From an uncultured Prevotella sp. (lineage in GTDB: Bacteria > Bacteroidota > Bacteroidia > Bacteroidales > Bacteroidaceae), in NCBI GenBank assembly GCA_944320355.1, contig CALUHC010000039.1, forward strand, positions 21,448 to 85,447: a DNA stretch of 64,000 nt, in the 5' to 3' direction. Numbering within the stretch: position 1 is the first letter of the stretch; each line of letters opens with the position of its first letter. The notes beneath the pieces are model-generated. The model saw nothing but the letters and a program-made list of their open reading frames with translations. It ran no database searches and had not been told where the DNA came from. Made by a program: the position numbers and the translations under genes. Shown in pieces: positions 35,603 to 44,510 of this stretch.

Positions 35603-36349
35603 ATGGGCGTGAACATCGGCTCCACGGCGGGATACCTATGGCTCGACAGCTGGGTGATGGCCAACGTCATCTACCTGAGCACGCAGAGCTTCTGCCGCCG
35701 CTTCCTGAACAGGGACAACGACCCGTGCGGACGGCTGTACGACCAGATGACGCAGGCGGCACGCTCCGTGCAGGCCAACATAGCCGAAGGGGCTGCCCGG
35801 CACCAGACTTCCATAGAGACGGAGATGAGGCTCACCGATGTGGCCCGCGCCAGCCTGAGCGAGCTGGCGGGCGACTATCTGAACTACCTCATGGACCGCG
35901 GGCAGACGGCGTGGCCCAAGAGCCATCCCGAGTGGCGTGAGGTGCAGGCCACAAGGCTGTCGCCCCCACGCTACGGCAGCGACCTAATGCACGACGTGTC
36001 GGCGCACATCATAGAGCAGAGACGCAAGTTCGAGCGGTGGACAGAGGCTGCCGACAGCTCTGTGGCGGCCAACGCCATGCTGCTGCTCTGTGGCCGGCTC
36101 ACCACGATGCTGCGCAAGCAACTGGCCGGACAGCTGGCCGGCTTCAAGGAGAGCGGCGGGTTCACCGAGAACATGACCGCCGAACGCCTCGCCGCCATCA
36201 AGGAGAGCCAGCGTGCGGCCGGCGCTCCTGCCTGTCCCATCTGCGGCAAGCCGATGGTGAAGCGCATGGCCCGCAAGGGCATGAACAGCGGCCACGAGTT
36301 CTGGAGCTGCACCGACTATCCCAACTGCCGCGGCACAAAGAGTCTCTGA
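35603..36349 (+). CDS. Four-helix-bundle protein with C4 zinc finger
   Basis: A 248-residue protein. Residues 15-110 match the four-helix-bundle family related to 23S rRNA-intron proteins (NVIYLSTQSFCRRFLNRD, YDQMTQAARSVQANIAEGAA). The middle is helical and resembles the 'four helix bundle suffix' domain. The last 40 residues are a topoisomerase-type C4 zinc finger: CPICGKPMVKRMARKG and FWSCTDYPNCRGTKSL supply four cysteines. Nucleic-acid binding is likely, function unknown. The start is uncertain because homology begins weakly; ATG 35603 is the first usable. Confidence 0.8.
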   Translation: MGVNIGSTAGYLWLDSWVMANVIYLSTQSFCRRFLNRDNDPCGRLYDQMTQAARSVQANIAEGAARHQTSIETEMRLTDVARASLSELAGDYLNYLMDRGQTAWPKSHPEWREVQATRLSPPRYGSDLMHDVSAHIIEQRRKFERWTEAADSSVAANAMLLLCGRLTTMLRKQLAGQLAGFKESGGFTENMTAERLAAIKESQRAAGAPACPICGKPMVKRMARKGMNSGHEFWSCTDYPNCRGTKSL

Positions 36350-36499
36350 CGCGCCGCGCGCCACACTACCGGCTGCGGCAAGTTACGCCGTTTTTCCGGT
36401 AAAGAATCTTGACAAAGCCATTCGCTCTAAAAAAACGGAAGCAGCCCCCTGAAGAGCCTTTCCGGGTCTCCAAGACAGTCAAACAGCGCACCTTGTTTT

Positions 36500-36587
36500 G
36501 CAAAGCGTGCCGTTTCGCAGTGCAAGATGCCCCGTTTTGCATCGCTGTTTGTGCCGTTTCGCATCGCGAAACGGTGCATATTGCAGG
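36500..36587. repeat. 22-nt-period palindrome array 6 (4 units, degenerate)
   Basis: Units start at 36500, 36522, 36544 and 36566. Right flank includes GACTGCACGCCCATTTTCGC, which in inverted form flanks array 9, so these two form a separate subfamily. Rest of the 36350-36986 gap: a consensus promoter and low-complexity G/C and T runs, no gene. Confidence 0.8.
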
Positions 36588-36870
36588 CTGTTTCCTATCA
36601 AAAAGCTAAGCTTTCGGCTGCTTTTTGGCAAATATTAGGGTCTCTTTTATTGCACAGTTTTGCCTTTCTTTACTTTATGTCCTTGTCTCCCAGTGAGTTG
36701 CGACTGCACGCCCATTTTCGCGTTTTTTGCCGCCGGGAGGCGTTTTCGCGGTGGCGGCGCGATTCTCGGCGGGCTTTTTTGGGTCCGATGCCGATGCATA
36801 CGGCATTTCGGCACCGCCTTTAGGGGCAGAACTGCGAGCTAATTTATATTCAAAAAAAACGCTTTTTCCC

Positions 36871-36901
36871 TTTGATTTGTCTGCAACTTGCATTACCTTT
36901 G
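36871..36901 (+). promoter_or_regulatory. Promoter of the threonine-aldolase-like gene
   Basis: TTTG (36871-36874), exactly 19 nt, TACCTTTG (36894-36901). Full match; leader about 80 nt. Confidence 0.85.
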
Positions 36902-36986
36902 CATGATGATAGGCTGTGCGTGGAGCAGCTGCGGGCAAGAGTTCTGCAGCCGTTGTGCAACGCCGCTACACTAATCGGAACGCATT

Positions 36987-38012
36987 ATGATTTCATTCGA
37001 AAACGACTACAGCAACGGAGCCCACCCCAAAGTGCTGCAGCGGCTGCTCGAAACCAACGACGAGCAGACGCTGCCCTACGGCTTCGACCGCTTCTGCGAA
37101 GACGCAAAGGAGAAGATAAAGCAAGCCTGCGAGGACGAAGACGCAGTGATATTCTTCCTCGCCGGAGGCACGCAGACCAACGCCACGGTGATAGACTCGT
37201 TCCTATACCAGTATGAGGGCGTGATAGCCCTCGACACCGGGCACATCAATGTGCACGAGGCTGGAGCGATAGAGTTCACCGAGCACAAGATAATAAACAT
37301 AAAGGGGCGCGACGGCAAGATGCACGCCGACGACCTGCACCGCTATCTTGAGGACTTCAAGCACGACGGCAACAACGCCCACTCGGTGTTCCCCGGCCTG
37401 GTCTACATCACCTTCCCCACCGAGCTGGGCACACTCTACAGCGCGGCCGAGCTGGATGCCATATACCAGGTGTGCTGCAGCAACAACCTGCCACTGTACG
37501 TTGACGGCGCCCGCCTGGGCTACGGGCTCGTGGCCGAAGGCAACGACATCACCCTGCCATACCTCGCCCGCCACTGCGACGCGTTCTACATCGGCGGCAC
37601 AAAGATAGGCGCGCTGTGCGGCGAGGCCGTGGTGTTCACCCACAACAACGCCCACCGCCACTTCTTCACCATACAGAAACAGCACGGAGCGCTCATGGCC
37701 AAGGGCCGCCTTCTCGGCGTTCAGTTCGACGCTCTGTTCACCGACGGGCTCTACTTCGACATATCGCGCAACGCGATAGACATGGCCATGAGGATGAGAA
37801 AGATATTCGAGGAAAAGGGCTACAGGTTCTGGCTCGACTCGCCCACCAACCAACAGTTCATAATTATGAACAACAAGGACGTGGAAAGGCTGCAGCGCGA
37901 CGTGCTCTTCACCCACTGGGGCATGGCCGACGAGAACCATACCATCTGCCGCTTCGTGACGAGCTGGTCGACCACCGAGGCCGACCTGCGGCTGCTTGAG
38001 TCACTGCTCTGA
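36987..38012 (+). CDS. Low-specificity L-threonine aldolase family PLP enzyme
   Basis: A 341-residue fold-type I PLP enzyme. The Schiff-base lysine is Lys206 in FYIGGTKIGALCGE; LYVDGARLGYGL carries the Asp that binds the pyridine nitrogen; FFLAGGTQTNATVIDSF is the phosphate-binding block. Family members cleave L-threonine or related beta-hydroxy amino acids to glycine and an aldehyde. Substrate range is not visible. It has its own promoter and overlaps the convergent NigD-like gene by 12 bp. Confidence 0.92.
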   Translation: MISFENDYSNGAHPKVLQRLLETNDEQTLPYGFDRFCEDAKEKIKQACEDEDAVIFFLAGGTQTNATVIDSFLYQYEGVIALDTGHINVHEAGAIEFTEHKIINIKGRDGKMHADDLHRYLEDFKHDGNNAHSVFPGLVYITFPTELGTLYSAAELDAIYQVCCSNNLPLYVDGARLGYGLVAEGNDITLPYLARHCDAFYIGGTKIGALCGEAVVFTHNNAHRHFFTIQKQHGALMAKGRLLGVQFDALFTDGLYFDISRNAIDMAMRMRKIFEEKGYRFWLDSPTNQQFIIMNNKDVERLQRDVLFTHWGMADENHTICRFVTSWSTTEADLRLLESLL

Positions 38013-38663
38013 CAGGCGGAAGCGCCTGGTCACGGTGCCGTCGTAGGTGTTCACCGTGAGCGCCACGCTGTCGGCGGGTATCGCCCGGCGGGCTATGCTG
38101 ACGTAAGTCTTCGAGGAATAATATTCGGGCACGCCCCCCTGGTCGTGGTACAGGCGCAGGTGGGCAGTGCTCACCCCGCTGTCTGACATGGTGACGGAGT
38201 CGCACACCATGCCCACCGTGTGGTGTGCGTCGTCGTCGTCGCCCTCGCCCGTCTTGAGGTACAGCCCCATGTTGAGATACCGTCCCGACGCGCTCAGCCA
38301 CGCGCTCTCAAGGTCTACCGGGTCGGTCTGCACGGAGTCGAGCTGCACTGCGGGCTGCACCGACAGCACAGGCACTGCTGCCAGGCTGCGCGGGCGCACC
38401 GAGCTGCCCTCCGAGCGGTCGTAGTGGAGCACGGCGCGGTACATGGTGTCGGGGCGCACAGCCCACGAAACGGAGACCGCAGGGGTCAGAGCGAGCGAGT
38501 CGCCGCCATCGGTCAGCGCGTAGTCCACGGCGCATTCGGCATTGGTGTGAGCCTCGACAAAGTCGCCGGTGAGCATCGAATACTCGCCCGTTCCCTCGTC
38601 ATAGCCACCCATCTCGCAGCCCGCAAGGGCCAAGAGCGGCAGCAAAAGCAGTAATTTTTTCAT
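38001..38663 (-). CDS. NigD-like lipoprotein
   Basis: About 220 residues. MKKLLLLLPLLALAGC is a lipoprotein signal with lipobox ALAGC; the following EMGGYDEGTGEYSML and the beta-rich body (SWAVRPDTMYRAVLHYDRS, AWLSASGRYLNMGLYLKTG) fit the NigD-like family of Bacteroidetes. Its members lie on the cell envelope; function is not established for this one. Start ATG 38663 was taken; a GTG at 38666 precedes it. It overlaps the convergent aldolase gene by 12 bp. Confidence 0.8.
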   Translation of the reverse strand: MKKLLLLLPLLALAGCEMGGYDEGTGEYSMLTGDFVEAHTNAECAVDYALTDGGDSLALTPAVSVSWAVRPDTMYRAVLHYDRSEGSSVRPRSLAAVPVLSVQPAVQLDSVQTDPVDLESAWLSASGRYLNMGLYLKTGEGDDDDAHHTVGMVCDSVTMSDSGVSTAHLRLYHDQGGVPEYYSSKTYVSIARRAIPADSVALTVNTYDGTVTRRFRLSEQ

Positions 38664-38690
38664 CACAAAAGATTGTCAAGACATAAAAGA

Positions 38691-38845
38691 GGCTGTGCCA
38701 AAACAGGAGTGGCACGGAGTTAACTGAAGTCAGACGACCTATCGGTCGCCGGAAGTTAACGGACAATGGCTTTGAAATCAGAGACAAAGCATTCGTCCGC
38801 TAACTTCGGGGCAAAGCCCCAAACTCCTGTTAACTCCATCTTTCC
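38691..38845. mobile_element. MITE-like element, family B, copy 1 (one end worn)
   Basis: Starts GGCTGTGCCAAAACAGGAGT and contains GTTAACTGAAGTCAGACGAC as in the copies at 48156-48322 and 63645-63810. The right end diverges after AACTCCATC, so the terminal repeat is lost there. It fills the gap between the NigD-like gene and the acyltransferase. Confidence 0.7.
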
Positions 38846-38861
38846 CCGGTCTGATATCAGT

Positions 38862-40025
38862 TCAAACATTCTCTCCCAACGCCGCCATCTGGTTGATGGC
38901 CGGGTTGGCGTACATCGTCAGGATGCACCCGCGCAGGAACGCCTCGTCGCGATTCGGCAGGTCTATCTTGGCCACCTGCCCGTCAACATAGTCCAAGAAG
39001 ACCTTCTTCTCGTCGGCCGTGTAGTGGCCGGAAAGCTTCCCGCCAAACCTGACAAGGTCGGCGGCGACGTAGTTTCCGGGGTATAGGCGGTAGTGGCAGT
39101 GTATGTCGCGGTCTATGCGGCGGGCCACAGCGTCGAGCAGTTCGCCCTTGGGCATATCGTCGGGGAGCGCGCCAAGGAAGTCGTCCAGGCACGGCGAGCA
39201 GTGGTAGTGTATGCGCCCCTTGAAGCCGGCTATGCCGGTCTTCATGCTCATCACGTCGTCCTGCTTGGTCTTTGTCCATCCCGGCACGTCGCGCTTCAGC
39301 TGGAACTCGCGTGCCTTGAGGTAGTCGCAGGGGTCATACTCGTACGATATGGCCAGCGGGACAATGTGCAGCTGCCGCAGCCTTTCGGCCACGCTGCCCT
39401 CTCCGCCCATGGCCATCATCTTCAGCAGGGCGGTCTGTGTGCGGTCGTCGCTGTCCTTGGCGCGTCCCTCGCGCTGCGCTATCCAGATGTTGTCGTGCTT
39501 GCGGCCGATTATGTAGTGCATATAGTCGGCCATGCGCTTGCTGCTGGCGAGCATCTCGCGGAGGCTCGCGCTGCGCTCCACTATGAACGATTTGTTCAAC
39601 TTTACGAGGTCTTTTATCCACGGCGCGGCCAGAAGGTTGTCGCCGATGGCTATCTCGCAGGTCGTGCCGAAGCCCGAGTCTATGAGCTTGAGGGCGAGCA
39701 ACGCCGAGTCGAGCACTATGTCGCGGTGGTTGCTCACGAACGTATAGCGCCCCTGCCTGGATATGGCCGAGCAGTCGAACGTGAATGCTGTGGATGCCTT
39801 GGCGAGCAGGTTTTCGAGGAACTTGTGGCAGAAGCGCACCTGAAACTCAAGGCACGTCTTGCACTTGCGTATCTCGTGGTCCAGCGCTTCGATGGGAACG
39901 CCGGGCAGGGCGTATGCGAGCGCGGCGCGGAACTGCGGGTCGGACAGCATCCTGTCGAACGCCGCCGGCAGCTCTTCCGGCTCAAACGGGCGTATGGCGT
40001 CATAGCGCCTCAACTCTTCATCCAT
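38862..40025 (-). CDS. 1-acyl-glycerol-3-phosphate acyltransferase-like protein
   Basis: A 387-residue protein with the acyltransferase motif H-x4-D in FVSNHRDIVLDSAL (a histidine and aspartate that form the catalytic pair), and WIAQREGRAKDSDDRTQ, the substrate-binding block of glycerolipid acyltransferases of the PlsB-like type. It acts at the inner membrane in phospholipid or lipid A synthesis; exact acceptor not known. No clear TM helix. It is the last gene of the operon after ddl (32 bp). Confidence 0.85.
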   Translation of the reverse strand: MDEELRRYDAIRPFEPEELPAAFDRMLSDPQFRAALAYALPGVPIEALDHEIRKCKTCLEFQVRFCHKFLENLLAKASTAFTFDCSAISRQGRYTFVSNHRDIVLDSALLALKLIDSGFGTTCEIAIGDNLLAAPWIKDLVKLNKSFIVERSASLREMLASSKRMADYMHYIIGRKHDNIWIAQREGRAKDSDDRTQTALLKMMAMGGEGSVAERLRQLHIVPLAISYEYDPCDYLKAREFQLKRDVPGWTKTKQDDVMSMKTGIAGFKGRIHYHCSPCLDDFLGALPDDMPKGELLDAVARRIDRDIHCHYRLYPGNYVAADLVRFGGKLSGHYTADEKKVFLDYVDGQVAKIDLPNRDEAFLRGCILTMYANPAINQMAALGENV

Positions 40026-40057
40026 TGGCTTCTTGGTTTGGTTTGTGCCCGATGCGG

Positions 40058-41074
40058 TCAGGCTATCTGGTTTTCAACAATCTCGGTGAGCACTTCCGTC
40101 ATGGTCATCCCCGCCGCCTTGACCTGCTGCGGGATGAAGCTGGTGGCCGTCATGCCGGGAGTCGTGTTTATTTCGAGCATGTATATCTTGTCCACCTCGG
40201 TGCCGTCCTTGCCCGGTCCGCGCGCTATGATGTAGTCGATGCGTATGATGCCGTTGCAGTGCAGTATGTCGTAGATGTGGCTTGTCAGCTCGCTCACGCG
40301 GCGGGCGGTGTCCTCGCTGAGGCGGGCGGGGGTGATTTCGGTCACCTGTCCGTTGTATTTCGCGTCGTAGTCAAAGAACTCGTTCTTTGTCACCACTTCC
40401 GTTGCTGGCAGCACCACGGAGCGTTTGTCGGTCTTGTAGCAGCCCACCGAGATTTCCGTTCCCGTGATGCAGGCTTCCACCATCACCTCCGGGCTTTCGA
40501 GCATTGCCTTGCGTATGGCCGGGGCGAGCTGGTCTTTGTTTTTCACTTTGGTTATTCCGAAGCTGCTGCCGTCGGCCGCCGGCTTGACGAAGCAGGGCAT
40601 GCCGATGCGCTCTTCCACCTCGTCGTCGCTCACAAGCTCCTCGTATCCGCTGCGTATGAGCAGGCTGTCGGCCACCAGCACGCCGTATCCGCGCAGGTAT
40701 TGGTTGAGCACGAACTTGTTGAAGGTCATCGCCTCTACGAGCACTCCGCTCGTGGAGTAGGGCAGGTGGATGAGGTCAAAGTAGCCCTGCAGCACTCCGT
40801 TCTCGCCCGGTGTGCCGTGGATGGTGATGTAGGCGTAGTCGAAGAACACTGTCCGGCCGCCCTCGTTGAACGAGAAGTCGTTGCGGTTTATCTTTGCCGT
40901 GGTGCCGTCGCTGAGGTCAACATGCCAGTCGAGGCCTTTCACGTCTACTATATATACGTTGTAACGCTCCTTGTCGAAGAACGAGTATAGCCCTTGCGCC
41001 GAGCGCAGGGACACGTCGTGCTCCGACGAATCGCCGCCGCATACGATGGCGATGTTTTTCTTTGTCTGTTTCAT
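40058..41074 (-). CDS. ddl: D-alanine-D-alanine ligase
   Basis: Makes the D-Ala-D-Ala dipeptide for peptidoglycan in the cytoplasm. The 338-residue ATP-grasp enzyme has the N-terminal VCGGDSSEHDVSLRSAQG, the central FVKPAADGSSFGITKV, and the C-terminal MLEINTTPGMTATSFIPQ, with metal- and ATP-binding Glu and Asn residues. Glycine-rich and omega loops look ordinary, so D-Ala-D-Lac specificity is not suggested. It lies between rluD-like and acyltransferase genes in one operon. Confidence 0.96.
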   Translation of the reverse strand: MKQTKKNIAIVCGGDSSEHDVSLRSAQGLYSFFDKERYNVYIVDVKGLDWHVDLSDGTTAKINRNDFSFNEGGRTVFFDYAYITIHGTPGENGVLQGYFDLIHLPYSTSGVLVEAMTFNKFVLNQYLRGYGVLVADSLLIRSGYEELVSDDEVEERIGMPCFVKPAADGSSFGITKVKNKDQLAPAIRKAMLESPEVMVEACITGTEISVGCYKTDKRSVVLPATEVVTKNEFFDYDAKYNGQVTEITPARLSEDTARRVSELTSHIYDILHCNGIIRIDYIIARGPGKDGTEVDKIYMLEINTTPGMTATSFIPQQVKAAGMTMTEVLTEIVENQIA

Positions 41075-41102
41075 CAGTCTATGTTTGTGTATTTATATTT
41101 GC

Positions 41103-42191
41103 TTAGTCGTTGCCTTCTGCCGCGTCCTTTCTGCCGCTGATGTAGCGCCGCCACCGCTCCACGAGCTGCTCCATGTCGGCCGGCAGGGGCGAGGTGAAGT
41201 CCATCTGGCGGCCTGTCCGCGGATGTGCGAAGCCCAGCGTGCGGGCGTGGAGCGCCTGCCTGGGGCAGAGCTTGAGGCCGTTCAGCACGAACTGGCGGTA
41301 GCTGCCGGTGCGCTCGCCGCGCAGTATCTCGGTGCCGCCGTAGCGCTCGTCGCCGAAGAGGGGGTGCCCTATGTGGCGCATGTGGGCGCGAATCTGGTGC
41401 GTGCGGCCCGTTTCGAGGATGCACTCCACGAACGTAACGTAGCCCAGCCGCTCCAATACCCGCCAGTGGGTGACGGCTGGCTTGCCTGTGTCGGAGCCCG
41501 GCGGGAACACCGTCATGCGCAGCCTGTCCTTGGGGTCGCGGCCGATGTTGCCCTCGATGGTGCCGCTGTCGGCGGTCATGTTGCCCCAGACGAGGGCGTT
41601 GTAGCTGCGTCGGCTGGTCTTGTTGTAGAACTGCGCGCCCAGCGCGGTCTTGGCTTCAGGGGTCTTGGCCACCACGAGCAGTCCGCTGGTGTCCTTGTCT
41701 ATGCGGTGCACGAGACCCACCTGCGGGTCGTTGGGGTCGTAGGTCGGCAGGTTGCGCAGGTGCCATGCCACGGCGTTTACGAGCGTGCCGCTGAAGTTGC
41801 CGCAGCCGGGATGCACCACCAGTCCGGCGGGCTTGTTGACCACCATGAGGTCGTCGTCCTCGTAGACTACGTCGAGCGGTATGTCCTCAGGCTCTATGGT
41901 GGTGTCGTAGTGCGGGCGGTCGAGCATCAGCGTGACCACCTCTCCGGGCCTCACCTTGTAGTTGCTCTTCACCGGGCGGCCGCCCACGTGGACGAACCCC
42001 GCGTCGGCCGCCTTCTGTATGCGGTTGCGGCTGGAGTGCTGCAGCTTCTCGAACAGGAACTTGTCTACCCTCACCGGGGCTTGCCCGCGGTCCACTTCTA
42101 CGCGGAAGTGCTCGTAGAGCTGCCCCTGCTCGTCGTCGTCAAGCTGCTCGATGTCTGCGTCGGGCCATGCTGTTTCTGTGCCTTCTGTCAT
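41103..42191 (-). CDS. RluA-family pseudouridine synthase
   Basis: Probably RluD-like: modifies uridines of 23S rRNA helix 69. The 362-residue protein has an N-terminal S4 RNA-binding domain (VRVDKFLFEKLQHSSRNRI) and the catalytic motif VHRIDKDTSGLLVVAKT, whose Asp attacks uracil, then GRTHQIRAHMRHIGHPLFGD. Exact target site (RluC or RluD) cannot be separated by eye. It overlaps the PASTA gene by 4 bp, so translation is coupled, and precedes ddl by 28 bp. Confidence 0.93.
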   Translation of the reverse strand: MTEGTETAWPDADIEQLDDDEQGQLYEHFRVEVDRGQAPVRVDKFLFEKLQHSSRNRIQKAADAGFVHVGGRPVKSNYKVRPGEVVTLMLDRPHYDTTIEPEDIPLDVVYEDDDLMVVNKPAGLVVHPGCGNFSGTLVNAVAWHLRNLPTYDPNDPQVGLVHRIDKDTSGLLVVAKTPEAKTALGAQFYNKTSRRSYNALVWGNMTADSGTIEGNIGRDPKDRLRMTVFPPGSDTGKPAVTHWRVLERLGYVTFVECILETGRTHQIRAHMRHIGHPLFGDERYGGTEILRGERTGSYRQFVLNGLKLCPRQALHARTLGFAHPRTGRQMDFTSPLPADMEQLVERWRRYISGRKDAAEGND

Positions 42192-42901
42192 TCTGTTGTC
42201 TCTGTGATGGGTTGTTGTTGCGGCGTGGCTGCCGGGTCCGTGGCCTCGTCGGCGGGCGGGCCGGTGACCACCTCGAACTCGTCTATCTCGCTTTCCATGC
42301 CGCCGTAATCGGATTCCACGTAGTCTATCTCCATGTTGTCGTCGTCGTACATTCCGCTGCCCACTTGCAGTTGCAGCGGCACGTCGATTGGCACGCGGTC
42401 GCCCATGCTCACCCGTCGGCCGCCTGCCGTGATGCCGTACACCCAGTCTTTCTCACCGGCCACCGGCTTGGGGTCGAGCATCCTGAAGCCCATGGCCCGC
42501 AGCCGGGCCTCGGCCTCGCGCACGCTGCTGTTGTCCACTATGTCGGGGATGGTCAGCGTGGGGGTCGACTTGGAGTTTACGGTCACATAGATCATGTGGC
42601 CCGACTTGACCTTCGCGCCACCGGCGGGGTTCTGCAGCAGCACGCAGTCGGCCGGCATACGCTTGTTGTAGCCCGTGTCGCCAACCTCCACGCGCAGTCC
42701 GTCGCCTTCGAGCAGCGCCTTGGCGCTGGCGAAGCCCATGCCGCGCACGTCGGGTACGGGAATCTCTTCGCCGTGGTGCGTGTACCGGTCAAGCCCGTAC
42801 TTCAGGCCGAGGAACAGCGCCACGACCACCACCGCCATGGCCAGCAGGTTGCCCCACAGGTATTTGTCGAGGAACTTTCGGAAGAAATCTTTGGACTTCA
42901 T
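42188..42901 (-). CDS. PASTA-domain membrane protein
   Basis: About 237 residues. A basic start (MKSKDFFRKFLDKYLWGN) leads to one TM helix (LLAMAVVVVALFLGLKYGL), then PASTA repeats: IPVPDVRGMGFASAKALLEG, LTIPDIVDNSSVREAEARLR, and a third less clear one, then an acidic Pro/Thr tail. PASTA units bind peptidoglycan fragments; no kinase domain is present. First gene of the operon with rluD-like, ddl and acyltransferase, which fits a cell-wall role. ATG 42901 was chosen by the TM layout; ATG 42943 is an in-frame alternative. Confidence 0.88.
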   Translation of the reverse strand: MKSKDFFRKFLDKYLWGNLLAMAVVVVALFLGLKYGLDRYTHHGEEIPVPDVRGMGFASAKALLEGDGLRVEVGDTGYNKRMPADCVLLQNPAGGAKVKSGHMIYVTVNSKSTPTLTIPDIVDNSSVREAEARLRAMGFRMLDPKPVAGEKDWVYGITAGGRRVSMGDRVPIDVPLQLQVGSGMYDDDNMEIDYVESDYGGMESEIDEFEVVTGPPADEATDPAATPQQQPITETTE

Positions 42902-43104
42902 CTGTCTTTTTGTAACTTTCTTTTGCGCAAACGCCGCCTCCACGTCATGCGTTCAGCGTGGCGGCGCGCCCACAATGGCTGTGCCACTGCCTTTGCGGTG
43001 AGCCTCCCCACGCATGACCGGGCGCAGCTTATCTTATGCAAGGATGATGCAAACGAGCGGAAAGAGAACTTGTCCTCTGTTTCCCGAGTGCTGTTTATCT
43101 TATG

Positions 43105-43135
43105 CAAAGATAATGGTTTTGGGATATACGGCAAA
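43105..43135 (-). promoter_or_regulatory. Promoter of the PASTA-rlu-ddl-acyltransferase operon
   Basis: Minus strand TTTG (43132-43135), exactly 19 nt, TATCTTTG (43105-43112). Full consensus match; leader about 200 nt. A degenerate direct copy of TTATCTTATGCAARGAT lies at 43028-43048. Confidence 0.85.
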
Positions 43136-43289
43136 GAATTTGGTGATTTTTTAGAGGCTATTTTGATTTTCTTGTTTTTCCGTTTTTGTCTTGCGCGGCT
43201 GTGGTTTCGTGGGCGGGCGTGGCGCGTTGAGATGGACGGAGGACAATGCCATTGGGCATATCAAGAAACAGGGGTTGGCGTTTGGTGTT

Positions 43290-43377
43290 GCGAAACGTGC
43301 CGTTTCGCACAATGAAACGGCACGTTTCACCGCCTGAAACGGGCCGTTTTGGAACGCGAAACGGCACGTTTCGCAAC
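43290..43377 (+). repeat. 22-nt-period palindrome array 7 (4 units)
   Basis: Units start at 43290, 43312, 43334 and 43356; the first and last are near-perfect palindromes (GCGAAACGGCACGTTTCGC). Flanks (TCAAGAAACAGGGGTTGGCG, TTGATTATCAATGACTTAC) match arrays 1 and 4. It lies about 155 bp upstream of the operon promoter in the 42902-43476 gap. Confidence 0.85.
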
Positions 43378-43476
43378 ACCATTGATTATCAATGACTTAC
43401 AGGTGTGTCGTGGGCTGCTGTGGGATGTGTCAAAAAACGCGGGTGGGCTTGCCTGCGGCTGTGGGCGCGGGCGGTG

Positions 43477-44445
43477 TCACTTGTCGAATGTCCGGTTGCC
43501 GTATGCCACGATGAAAGGCGTGAAGAATCCCCTCGCCAGCCCTTTTGCTCCTTTTGTCTTGTCGGGCCGGGGGTAGGCCTCGTGGCGGTATCTCATGCAG
43601 ATGAGGCACAGGCGCAGCAGTGGCAGCGGCCCCGGGCTGAGCAGGCATCGCGCCATGCGGTGCTCCACGCTATGCTTTGGGCTGCCGGTGTTTTCGTATA
43701 TGTATGCGCACAGCCGCCTGAACTGCGGCTTCGATTGCAGCCGGCGGTAGTGCTTCAGGCCGTGCAGGTAGGCGTCGAGCTTGCCTTGGCGCGGCGGCTC
43801 GGAGGTGCCCGTTGTGCCTGTGTGCCGCTTTGTTCCGGCTTCGTTGTCGTGGTCGCGGTGCCAGTTCAGCGGCCGGTCTATGTATTTGATGGCGTGGTCG
43901 CCAACAAAAAAGGCGTTCACCGCCAGCCAGTAGTCGTAGACTATGCCGTCTTGCCACACGCGGTCCAGTTGGGCGAAGTCGCGCCGCAGCAGCATGGTGT
44001 GGCCCAGCAGGCTTGAAAAGAACATCCCCTTCAGCGTGTGCTGCAGGTGCACTTCGTAGGCGTTGCCCATGTCGCGGCTGCGGGTGTAGGCCGAGCTGCA
44101 AAGGTTGCACGGGCCTATGGCGGCCACCTGCCGCTCTATCTTGTCCGTGAACCAGATGTCGTCCTGGTCGGCGAGCGCCACGAAATCGGCCGTGGCGCGC
44201 TTTACGGCGGTCTTGAAGTTGAGGTTGTAGCCGAGGTTCTCGGGGTTCACATATAGTTCTATGAAGGGGTGGCGGGCGGCATATTCGCGCACAATGGCCA
44301 CCGTTCCGTCGGTGGAGCGGTCGTCCTGCACTATGAGGCGGCTGATGGGATAGGTCTGGCTCACTATCGAGTCGAGCTGCTCGCGCAGGAACTTCTCGCC
44401 GTTGTAGGTGCACATCACTACGTCGACGGTCTTGCTTGTGTCCAT
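43477..44445 (-). CDS. GT2 family glycosyltransferase, copy 1
   Basis: A 322-residue cytoplasmic glycosyltransferase with the GT-A fold: VVMCTYNGEKFLREQLDSI, then IVQDDRSTDGT, and DFVALADQDDIWF, where the Asp triplet binds metal and nucleotide sugar. The sugar is unknown. The first 105 residues are almost the same as those of the next gene, the rest is divergent. Start ATG 44445 (MDTSKTVDV) is certain by that comparison; the open frame continues upstream antisense-like into the neighbour. Third gene after the flippase; part of a polysaccharide block. Confidence 0.92.
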   Translation of the reverse strand: MDTSKTVDVVMCTYNGEKFLREQLDSIVSQTYPISRLIVQDDRSTDGTVAIVREYAARHPFIELYVNPENLGYNLNFKTAVKRATADFVALADQDDIWFTDKIERQVAAIGPCNLCSSAYTRSRDMGNAYEVHLQHTLKGMFFSSLLGHTMLLRRDFAQLDRVWQDGIVYDYWLAVNAFFVGDHAIKYIDRPLNWHRDHDNEAGTKRHTGTTGTSEPPRQGKLDAYLHGLKHYRRLQSKPQFRRLCAYIYENTGSPKHSVEHRMARCLLSPGPLPLLRLCLICMRYRHEAYPRPDKTKGAKGLARGFFTPFIVAYGNRTFDK

Positions 44446-44510
44446 GAGTGTATGTCTTTTCTTTGTGTATTTGTGTTTTGTGTGGTCGGTGGCGCTGTTC
44501 CGCGGGGCGT

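Noticed and set aside
35394-35612. A 72-codon frame (MTIYNDRKRQPKPRKTP..) before the four-helix gene
   Set aside because: It starts inside the inverted repeat, is a K/Q/T low-complexity translation, and overlaps the next gene start. No support for a protein.
35603-36349. A topoisomerase gene, from the C-terminal zinc finger
   Set aside because: Only the C4 finger is shared. The Toprim and catalytic domains are absent, and the N-terminal part is a four-helix bundle.
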